From Shewanella japonica (GTDB lineage: Bacteria > Pseudomonadota > Gammaproteobacteria > Enterobacterales > Shewanellaceae): a stretch of 64,000 bases of DNA. Of the stretch, positions 57,840 through 64,000 are shown piece by piece. Under the pieces are notes generated by a model. It had not been told where the DNA came from. It made no database searches and saw only the letters and a list, made by a program, of their open reading frames with translations. Made by a program: the position numbers and the translations under genes. The DNA is taken from NCBI RefSeq assembly GCF_002075795.1, contig NZ_CP020472.1:4086501-4150500 (forward strand), given 5' to 3'. Within the stretch, counting starts at the first letter, position 1. Every line of letters starts with the position of its first letter.

Positions 57840-58181
57840 ATGCCCCACGTAGAAATTAAGTATTCAGATAACCTCACTATCAACACACAAGATATTTTTG
57901 ATGATATAGAAGGCATCATTAATCAAAAAGATGCCAGTGCTGGCGTATGTAAATCAAGAGCTTACCCTTGTTCTGAATATAAACATACACACATTCTTGT
58001 GACGGTATCGCTTTTAACTAAGCCCCATCGAGATGAACAATTTACCTTTGAATTAAGCGCAGAGCTTGAACATGCAATTAAGCGCCATCTAAAACAAAGT
58101 TTGTATTTTTCGTTAAATATCGAATATAGCGGAGCGTATTACACCACGAATGTTCATCAAGTTGATGGTTTAGTTTGTTAA
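57840..58181 (+). CDS. Third CHMI-like tautomerase, near-identical paralogue
   Basis: A 113-residue protein almost identical to the one encoded at 55148 (about ten scattered changes and a shorter tail). Its 5' flank does not match that gene: the 29 bases across its ribosome site and start codon (from AACTCAACACAGGAGGG to ATGCCCCA) match exactly those of the first tautomerase gene at 54777. The copy therefore looks like a recombinant of the front of one gene and the body of the other. Pro2 and the Arg/Tyr core are kept, so it is probably active. Confidence 0.85.
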   Translation: MPHVEIKYSDNLTINTQDIFDDIEGIINQKDASAGVCKSRAYPCSEYKHTHILVTVSLLTKPHRDEQFTFELSAELEHAIKRHLKQSLYFSLNIEYSGAYYTTNVHQVDGLVC

Positions 58182-58271
58182 CACTTATAAGGTGCGCTCA
58201 AACGGCTAGCTAAAACCAGCTTTCAGCCGGCTTTAGTTTAAAGCACTAATTCATTAGCTTTTTTATAAGAT

Positions 58272-58607
58272 CTAATCTAGATTTAGGTTGGATTTTATTT
58301 TCCCGCTAGATAATAAGTAGTAGTACATATATTCAAATATTAATGGGAATATTAATAGGATAAACGGCACTAAAGCGATGATAACAATGCTAACAACATC
58401 CACCGACGCTCCTAACATCGTCAGTAATACTGGTAGTGCGATCAGACATAAAAAAAAGACTAAGTAGACACAAATAATCCCAGCAAGCGTGCCGTAACTC
58501 GATCTAATTCTTTCGGAGCAGTTACTGCATTTTACGTTCGCAGGGTTAAAGCTTTTCAACATATCTAAAAACCTAAACTTGGTTTTACAGCTTTTACAAC
58601 TAGACAT
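58272..58607 (-). CDS. Zinc-ribbon membrane protein
   Basis: A 111-residue protein with an N-terminal CxxC...CxxC zinc-ribbon pattern (SSCKSCKTKF and VKCSNCSERI), then two hydrophobic spans (LAGIICVYLVFFLCLIALPVL and VVSIVIIALVPFILLIF). The layout matches the small Cxxc-20-like group of zinc-ribbon membrane proteins. Its role is unknown. It stands alone, convergent with the tautomerase copy. The start is ATG 58607; a ribosome site is weak. Confidence 0.7.
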   Translation of the reverse strand: MSSCKSCKTKFRFLDMLKSFNPANVKCSNCSERIRSSYGTLAGIICVYLVFFLCLIALPVLLTMLGASVDVVSIVIIALVPFILLIFPLIFEYMYYYLLSSGKIKSNLNLD

Positions 58608-58856
58608 TTTTTCTCGATATTATCGGTAAGGCTACAGATAGAAAAATTATGAAGTACGAATTTATAAGGCCTCAGAATACTTCCAAGTCAATTTAACGAG
58701 TACACTTTCCATAAAATTCCCTAAACGAAACAAGACAAGTTAATGAGTAATCACCAATATTCCATGCTGCTATTTACTTACCAGAACAGTTTTATTCCAC
58801 TAAAAATGGAACAAGATACTAAACACATTGAGACTTCCACTCGAACTCTCTTGATG

Positions 58857-58890
58857 AAATAAAGGGCGTGAATAAACGCACCCTTTATTT
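58857..58890 (-). terminator. Terminator after the serine-protease operon
   Basis: AAATAAAGGG pairs with CCCTTTATTT around a folding loop (GTG/CGC). It lies 20 bases beyond the stop of the gene at 58909, on the minus strand. Confidence 0.8.
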
Positions 58891-58908
58891 AACAGCTGAA
58901 TTTAAAGG

Positions 58909-59439
58909 TTATTCAGCAAAGTAATAATCATACTCTTCAACCAAAGCTCTAAGCTCAGCATTGTTTTCCATATCACTGAGAAAGGTATCAGTGGTTGAAA
59001 TGGCCCAAGTTAATGCTTCACCATCTAAACCATAAAAACCTTTATCGGAATGAATATTAATAGCCTCTGTAAAATTTTCGCGATACTCGGCAGATGCAAT
59101 CACTTCATTTTGTACTTTGATTTCATAATTCAATACAAAGTCGTTATTGGTCACAACAGGTAAAATACCTAAAGAACCACCAGCTAAAATAGCCGATGTA
59201 AATCCTGCAGCAGAACCACCGGCAGCGTTTTCCATTCGGTAAGTGACAAGTAAGCGGATAGGAGTACCAATATTATCTTTATCTAATTCAGCCAGTAATG
59301 AGCTGTTTTTTAACTTGTCATAAAATTCTTCAGAATCAACCAAACTTACATACTGCAAAGCGGGTAACTTGATTTCTTCAGCTTGAAGTTGCGATATAGA
59401 TCCAAGCAAAGTAAAAACAACAACAATAACCTTCTTCAT
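58909..59439 (-). CDS. Exported protein, second gene of protease operon
   Basis: A 176-residue protein with a signal peptide (MKKVIVVVFTLLGSISQLQA). The mature part includes a Gly/Ala-rich segment (AAGGSAAGFTSAILAGGSLG) that might be a small membrane-inserting helix, and an acidic C-terminus. I start at the ATG at 59439 behind GGGGATT. It begins 10 bases after the stop of the trypsin-like lipoprotein gene, so the two are co-transcribed and likely act together. Function unknown. Confidence 0.7.
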   Translation of the reverse strand: MKKVIVVVFTLLGSISQLQAEEIKLPALQYVSLVDSEEFYDKLKNSSLLAELDKDNIGTPIRLLVTYRMENAAGGSAAGFTSAILAGGSLGILPVVTNNDFVLNYEIKVQNEVIASAEYRENFTEAINIHSDKGFYGLDGEALTWAISTTDTFLSDMENNAELRALVEEYDYYFAE

Positions 59440-59449
59440 GATGAATCCC

Positions 59450-60670
59450 CTATTGATAACAGCTAAGTTGCACAACTGAGCTCAATGCGGCCTCATTTGC
59501 AATGGAAATATGTCCATTTTCATTTGGCTCAACTAAAACATGCGGCACATTGTGTTTATCTAAAAATCTAGCCGCATATTTGGCTTCTAAAGCAAAATTC
59601 ACATTCTGAGGTAATACTCCAGATTCTATCAATTTAGCTGAATTAAGTGTGCTCACTGTTATTCCTAATAACTCGCCACCATCAGATACTACAGGGCCGC
59701 CACCTGAACCTGGCTGGATAGGCGCCGAAAACTGAAACAGTCCAACCGACCCTTTTAATGCACTTCGAGAGCTAATGTTGCCACGCGTTAAATTTGGCGA
59801 CGCAGCAAGTAAACCTTGAAGGGGATAGCCCACGTTGGTAACCGACTCACCTAAATACATATTTTTATCCTGTCTAAAAGGTAAAAACTTATCGATTGGT
59901 TTATCAGTATTTATCACCGCCAAATCTAATAACGTCGATTTAGCTTCTGGCGTTACATCAATGAATTCATCTCCCACTTTAGCTTGAACCACTAAACAAT
60001 TATTAAGAACATGAGCAGCAGTTAATAGCTGACCATTTCCATTTATGTAAAAGCCTGTGCCACTACTGAAAGGCTTCTCAAGATTTACCAATTGTTTGAC
60101 ATTGGCATCTTGCATTTTCAATGTTGAAGCGTATTTTTCTTGTGTTGGTTTTAGCTTGTTCAGTACATCAACCAGCATCAGCTGAGTGGCACGTAAACTA
60201 GCATTGTAAAAACCTGTACCATCTGACACATTTCCTAGGTAAGCCTTGTATTCTTTTTCACCCTTACGGATTTCCTTTTGCTCGCCATCAAACACACGAT
60301 AGTTAATTGTCATTAAGGCTTTTCCATTGCTGAAAGTCCATTTAGGATCAATATCAATTAACAACCCAATTTGCTGATCACTGGTTAAATCTAGCGGTTC
60401 AGCACTAGGGAAATAAGCTTGAATAGCATTTTGAACACCATCTTTTACTCCTTGGCCAGGATCTACCCAAACATTCCACTGCTCAAGATAAAAACGATGT
60501 TCAGTCGCTGATTTAGGTAGGTAAAAAGCCACCTGTGTTTGATTTGGAATCTCGACAGATTTGTTAACCGCGACGCCTTTAGGTAATTTGTTAGCTTTGA
60601 TCTTGGTGCTCTGACAGCCCGCAGCTACGACACAAACCGTCAGTAGCATTAGGAGAGAAGATAACTTCAT
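59450..60670 (-). CDS. Trypsin-like serine protease lipoprotein
   Basis: A 406-residue lipoprotein. The lipobox is VVAAGC (Cys19). An N-terminal domain (about 40-185) is followed by a trypsin-like domain with the triad H220 (LLTAAHVL), D249 (LLDLAVI) and S322 (QPGSGGGPVVS). The catalytic domain is HtrA-like, but there is no PDZ domain. The N-terminal part has strands such as IGLLIDIDPKWTFSNGKALM that I do not recognise. It is probably an outer-membrane-attached protease. It is co-transcribed with the small exported gene downstream. Confidence 0.85.
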   Translation of the reverse strand: MKLSSLLMLLTVCVVAAGCQSTKIKANKLPKGVAVNKSVEIPNQTQVAFYLPKSATEHRFYLEQWNVWVDPGQGVKDGVQNAIQAYFPSAEPLDLTSDQQIGLLIDIDPKWTFSNGKALMTINYRVFDGEQKEIRKGEKEYKAYLGNVSDGTGFYNASLRATQLMLVDVLNKLKPTQEKYASTLKMQDANVKQLVNLEKPFSSGTGFYINGNGQLLTAAHVLNNCLVVQAKVGDEFIDVTPEAKSTLLDLAVINTDKPIDKFLPFRQDKNMYLGESVTNVGYPLQGLLAASPNLTRGNISSRSALKGSVGLFQFSAPIQPGSGGGPVVSDGGELLGITVSTLNSAKLIESGVLPQNVNFALEAKYAARFLDKHNVPHVLVEPNENGHISIANEAALSSVVQLSCYQ

Positions 60671-60992
60671 GTTGTTCCCTTAACATTAATAATAAGAGTC
60701 TGCGCTCTTTTAAAGCGTTCACCGTAAATTTAGCTGTTACTGAACCAGTTAAAGCTAAAAAACACTTTCTAACGCTTGCTTTATAAGGCTCATTCATTTG
60801 TTAATAAAATAAAATCACCCAAATCATTAACTTAAATTTATCATCAGACACAAAAAATTTACAGATAAATTTACTCTATCCAGCTATACAAGACATTAAG
60901 AAGATAAAAAATAGCCTATCCATGCTATTAATCAGCTTAATGCCGTGTTTCTGATAAATCCCATTGGTCTCATTAAAAAGCATTTGCAAAAT
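60671..60992. other. Intergenic region, no gene seen
   Basis: This ~320-base AT-rich stretch lies upstream of the protease operon and before the repeat array. It holds no reading frame I support. Confidence 0.45.
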
Positions 60993-61104
60993 TTACCGTT
61001 AATTCCAAACTTCGTTTGAATTAACACCGTGGTTTTTCCTTTTCCAAGCTTCGCTTGGATTAACGTCGTGGCGCTTCGCCCACACCAGACTAAAAAGGAG
61101 TGAA
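60993..61104. repeat. Direct repeat copy 1 with an element left end
   Basis: About 112 bases (TTTACCGTTAATTCCAAACT onward) that recur, diverged, at 61138-61251. It contains small hairpins (CCAAGCTTCGCTTGG) and then the left terminal sequence CGTCGTGGCGCTTCGCCCAC, which is exact relative to the element at 1451. No matching right end follows directly, so it may be a partial element. Confidence 0.8.
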
Positions 61105-61137
61105 CTGCGATTCGCTCGTTTCATTTCTTTAAGTGGT

Positions 61138-61251
61138 TTACCGTTTATTTCCAAACTTCGTTTGAATTAACACTGTGGGTTTTCCTTTTCCAAAGTCCGC
61201 TTGGATTAACGTCGTGGCTCTTCGCCCACACCAGACTAAAAGGGAGTGAAC
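61138..61251. repeat. Direct repeat copy 2 overlapping the start of the next element
   Basis: This is the tandem partner of 60993-61104, with scattered differences. Its 3' part is the left end of the element at 61210-61928. The spacing suggests a tandem duplication of an element edge. Confidence 0.75.
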
Positions 61252-61928
61252 TTCGACTCCCTCTTACTTTTTGCTAAGAGCTATACCCCGCAGCTCCGGC
61301 GAAATTTAAACAGCAAAATTTCCAATGGAGAATTATCCAGCTTTAGCCTACATTTTGAGCCTACTTCGGTAAGCTGCAACTTTGGTTAAATGAAGCTCTA
61401 ACACTTACGATGGGGCGTCCCTTCCCCTCGAAAGCTAGCCAGAATCTTAAGTACAGGGTGTTCTAAATGCCTTAGTGCAAGAAAGGCCTTGGCCAGACTC
61501 ACGCAATTTTCTTGCTTTCCTCAATTCAATTGCAGCTTTCATAGAAAATAAAAATCAGTTTAAAGCTATAAAAAATGGGTTATGTAACAACAAAAGAATT
61601 TGCGGGCACAATAGACTCCGTTGGAAGTGTCCGAATGCGTTGAGCTAATTTGCGTGATGAGGCAGGTTATTCTCGTGCATCCATGCACTACATGACATTC
61701 AGGCTTCCTGCCTATCGATGCCGACATAGCCTCAGTTGAACATGGTCACTCCTTGACATCCCTGCCATCGTGACATCAGTAAATCCATTTACAAGCGATG
61801 GCGAATCTGAGGCGATAGCTAATTCGCTCTGTAGCATGAGGAACAACACTTCGTCGGAGCGGCAAGGGATGTCGAGAAGGGAAATGCTGTTGTTTCCCTT
61901 TCGTCGGGCGTGGGCGAAGCGTCACGAC
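61210..61928. repeat. 719-bp element of the same inverted-repeat family
   Basis: The left end CGTCGTGGCTCTTCGCCCAC and the right end GTGGGCGAAGCGTCACGAC (61910-61928) are imperfect inverted repeats. Internal parts match the element at 1451: the CCGGCGAAAT block, TTTCCAATGGAGAATTAT, and the AAGGGAAA/TTTCCCTT hairpin near 61877-61900. A unique insert near 61640-61830 holds dyads such as GTGCATCCATGCAC. Short frames inside are not credible genes. Confidence 0.8.
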
Positions 61929-61978
61929 TTTATTTCTTATTTCCATACTTACAAATTTCCAAACTTTGTTTGGATTAA

Positions 61979-62534
61979 CATCGTGGGTTTTCCACCCACA
62001 CCCGACCAAAAGGGAGTGAACGGCAACTCCCTCTTGGAACACCCACCCGCTCCAACGAAATAATTTGAAAAGCGATTATTTCCAATGGAGTATTCTATAG
62101 CTTTAACCTTCATTTGTAGCCAGCTTCGGTAATCTACAAAAATCACTAACGCATTCGATGGGGCGTCCCTTCCCCTCGAAAGCTAGCTGGCCATCCATGG
62201 CCAGACTCACGCAATTTTCTTGCTCACCTCAATTCAAATTGAACATTCAAATCTATACAAGATTTTAAGTTTACCTAGCTAAGAGTAATAAACCTGCGGG
62301 CACAAAGAACCCCATTGAAATTGCTGAAATGCGTTGAAGAAAATAGCGTAAGCCTGACAGGACGTCAGGCTAGCTTTAGTAGGCCATGGATGGCCTGTCT
62401 AAAGCGTTAGCTATTTTCGAATAAGCATGAGGCTTACTCGCTTTGAAAGAGTAATTTCGTTGGGGCGGCAAGGGATATCGAAAAGGGAAATGCTGTTGTT
62501 TCCCTTTCGTCTGGTGTGGGCGAAGCACCACGAC
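61979..62534. repeat. 556-bp element of the same inverted-repeat family
   Basis: A degenerate left end (CATCGTGGGTTTTCCACCC) and the right end GGTGTGGGCGAAGCACCACG bound the element. The left half holds GGCCATCCATGGCC; the right half holds GCCTGAC/GTCAGGC, GGCCATGGATGGCC and AAGGGAAA/TTTCCCTT, all also present in the element at 1451. From 62345 on, the right ~190 bases are nearly identical to 1714-1903. Confidence 0.82.
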
Positions 62535-62712
62535 TTTGGCAACCGTAGGTTGTATCAATTTGAAGAGTCCACAATTTAAAAGCTCTAAGTAGCACACTAA
62601 ACAAAAAGGCTGTAAGTTAATAAATAAATCTTACCTTGATCTCTATAATGTCCGGTAAACATTACTGAGTATTCCGTGTATCGAGCTGCTTTCTCTATAA
62701 GGATATTTTCAT

Positions 62713-63594
62713 ATGCACGGCACTTGTAAGTTATGTAAAAAAGATACGAAATTAGAATTGAGCCATTTCATTCCGAAATTCATAGGGAAGTGGCTCAAAA
62801 AAACATCCATAACTGGCTACTTCAGAGAAGGGAATCAAATAAATAAGCGACAACAAGATATTGCAAAAGACTATTGGTTATGTGGGGAGTGTGAAGACTT
62901 ATTTTCTAACTGGGAACGGGAGTTTTCAATTAAGATTTTCCATCCATATATGAATGATTCAAATTTAGTTACTACATATGGCGCGTGGTTATCTAAATTT
63001 ACAGCTTCTTTGTCATGGCGAACACTTACGTATATTCGTGGAAAAAATATTAATGAACCTAAGCCAAAAGACTACTTAGATACTATTTCAAAAGCTGAGC
63101 ATGGACTAGCAAAGTTTTTGCTTGGTGAGTCGTCCAATTTATATGAGTATGAGCAGCATCTATATCCACTTGATGTAATTGGATCTACTTCAATTCAAGA
63201 CCTTCCGACCAACATTAATAGGTATTTTCTTCGAACCATAGCAATGGATATCGTTGGCAACTCAAATGGTATTTATATTTATACTAAATTGCCTTCGTTC
63301 ATTATTATTGGTGTAATCAAATCAAAGCAATCGAAAGAAATGCGAGCAAGTCGAATTAGTATTAGTGGTGGAAAAATATCACCAAGGACGTTCACTTTTC
63401 CTGAAGGTTTTGATGGTTATATAATTGATTCAGCAAATAAAGTATCTGACACCTATAATCAAATCCCGAAAGAACAACTAGCTAAAATTGATAAGTATGT
63501 AATCGATAATTCAGAGAAAGTAACTGAATCCAAGCTTTTCGAAGCTATCGTACACGACTACCAAAGATTTGGGCAAAAATCATTCAGAAAATAA
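62713..63594 (+). CDS. HNH-like zinc-binding protein of unknown function
   Basis: A 293-residue protein with an N-terminal zinc module: CKLC (C5, C8), LSHFIPKF with H18, then WLCGEC (C57, C60) followed by Glu. The order CxxC - SHxIPK - CxxCE is that of HNH-type endonuclease-like proteins seen in accessory and defence-associated loci. The remaining ~230 residues (NLVTTYGAWLSKFTASLSWRT ...) are unrecognised. AAGGAT lies ahead of the ATG. The gene looks more AT-rich than its neighbours and sits directly after the repeat array, so horizontal acquisition is plausible. Confidence 0.7.
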   Translation: MHGTCKLCKKDTKLELSHFIPKFIGKWLKKTSITGYFREGNQINKRQQDIAKDYWLCGECEDLFSNWEREFSIKIFHPYMNDSNLVTTYGAWLSKFTASLSWRTLTYIRGKNINEPKPKDYLDTISKAEHGLAKFLLGESSNLYEYEQHLYPLDVIGSTSIQDLPTNINRYFLRTIAMDIVGNSNGIYIYTKLPSFIIIGVIKSKQSKEMRASRISISGGKISPRTFTFPEGFDGYIIDSANKVSDTYNQIPKEQLAKIDKYVIDNSEKVTESKLFEAIVHDYQRFGQKSFRK

Positions 63595-63678
63595 ACAATT
63601 TAAGAATAGTTCCTTCAATCATATCCCTGTTCTTAACCAAGGTTTTCTATATAGTCTGAACCTAAAAACTCCACTCAT

Positions 63679-63718
63679 AAAAAAAACCAGCCACTTTTCC
63701 AAGTAGGCTGGTTTTTTT
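63679..63718. terminator. Bidirectional terminator between the HNH-like gene and lysS
   Basis: AACCAGCC and an inner ACTT pair with AAGT and GGCTGGTT (one bulged A), with long A and T tracts on both sides. It serves both convergent genes. Confidence 0.93.
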
Positions 63719-63752
63719 ATGGTGATTATTAAGCCAACGGCTTAATCAACAA

Positions 63753-64000
63753 TTACCCTTGTGGGCGCATTGCTGGGAACAAAATCACGTCACGGATAGT
63801 GTGAGTGTTAGTAAACAACATCACTAAACGATCGATACCAATGCCTTGACCAGCAGTTGGTGGTAAACCGTGCTCTAGTGCTGTGATGTAATCAGCATCG
63901 TAGAACATTGCTTCGTCATCACCTGCATCTTTAGCATCAACTTGCGCTTTAAAGCGGTTGTCTTGATCTTCTGCATCGTTAAGCTCAGAGAAACCATTCG
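63753..64000 (-). CDS. lysS: Lysyl-tRNA synthetase LysS, C-terminal part
   Basis: Only the last ~82 codons are inside the window; the gene continues beyond 64000. On the minus strand the sequence ends [20 protein letters not shown] and [12 protein letters not shown] before TAA at 63753-63755. This is the class II synthetase motif 3 and C-terminus of LysS, preceded by the [11 protein letters not shown] block. It charges tRNA-Lys. A bidirectional terminator follows. Confidence 0.96.
   Translation of the reverse strand, partial: NGFSELNDAEDQDNRFKAQVDAKDAGDDEAMFYDADYITALEHGLPPTAGQGIGIDRLVMLFTNTHTIRDVILFPAMRPQG

Noticed and set aside
61770..62063. Reading frames of 65-98 codons on both strands within the repeat array (also 61776-62042, 61949-62146 and 62376-62597)
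   Set aside because: They follow repeat sequence on opposite strands, lack ribosome sites, and have low-complexity content rather than protein-like content.
60993..62534. Insertion sequence with transposase
   Set aside because: No reading frame in the array shows transposase motifs; terminal inverted repeats alone do not make an autonomous IS.

Overview
The window looks like chromosomal DNA of a marine gammaproteobacterium, most like Shewanella or a close relative. This is inferred from recognisable gene content (cydDC, yadGH, hpt, ubiX, mpl, pyrC, rluF, a PhoX-type phosphatase, a PiuC/TonB siderophore pair, three DEAD-box helicases, a bacterial sodium channel) and from the moderate, AT-leaning base composition. 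No tRNA, rRNA, CRISPR array, prophage or transposase gene was seen. The 3' end runs into lysS.

Layout. 0.1-8 kb: a PH-domain protein, a Rossmann-fold protein, a 454-bp terminal-inverted-repeat element, the cydDC exporter, a PAS-GGDEF protein and a DUF3626 protein. 8-16 kb: two DEAD-box helicases (rhlE type and dbpA), an Fe/2-oxoglutarate oxygenase-like protein, a pirin gene broken by one in-frame stop, and a methyltransferase. 16-20.5 kb: yadGH, hpt, ubiX and mpl, all on the minus strand. 20.7-25.4 kb: a secreted GH9 glycosidase, a TetR regulator, a lipoprotein and a NaChBac-type channel. 25.7-31.8 kb: iron uptake (TonB receptor plus PiuC, behind a Fur-like palindrome), a glyoxalase-like protein and a Tat-exported PhoX phosphatase behind a Pho-box-like repeat. 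31.9-41.5 kb: a third DEAD-box helicase, rluF, a cytoplasmic-type lipase paired with a secreted small protein (possible toxin/immunity pair), an esterase, an AraC remnant and small exported proteins. 41.9-50.3 kb: a lipoprotein, an OmpA/DUF4892 protein and its truncated duplicate, a frameshifted Flp-like pilin, pyrC, a sorbosone-dehydrogenase-like protein and a BamA-type outer membrane protein. 50.3-60.7 kb: membrane acyltransferase, DMT transporter, three tautomerase-like genes (one apparently a chimeric duplicate), several exported unknowns and a trypsin-like lipoprotein protease. 60.9-62.6 kb: an array of non-coding repeats of the same family as the element at 1.5 kb. 62.7-64 kb: an HNH-like zinc protein and the 3' end of lysS.

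The main functional themes are envelope biology (exported proteins, lipoproteins, outer membrane proteins), nutrient scavenging under Fur-like and Pho-like control, RNA handling by DEAD-box helicases, and housekeeping metabolism. Gene decay and duplication are frequent in the accessory stretches: a nonsense-interrupted pirin, a frameshifted pilin, an AraC stub, a deleted OmpA copy, and a tautomerase copy with a swapped 5' end.

The least explained material is the inverted-repeat element family at 1.45-1.90 kb and 60.99-62.53 kb. It has no coding capacity that I trust, a perfect 25-bp terminal inverted repeat in its best copy, and several conserved internal hairpins. All family names are given from recognition of motifs by eye; no database search was run.
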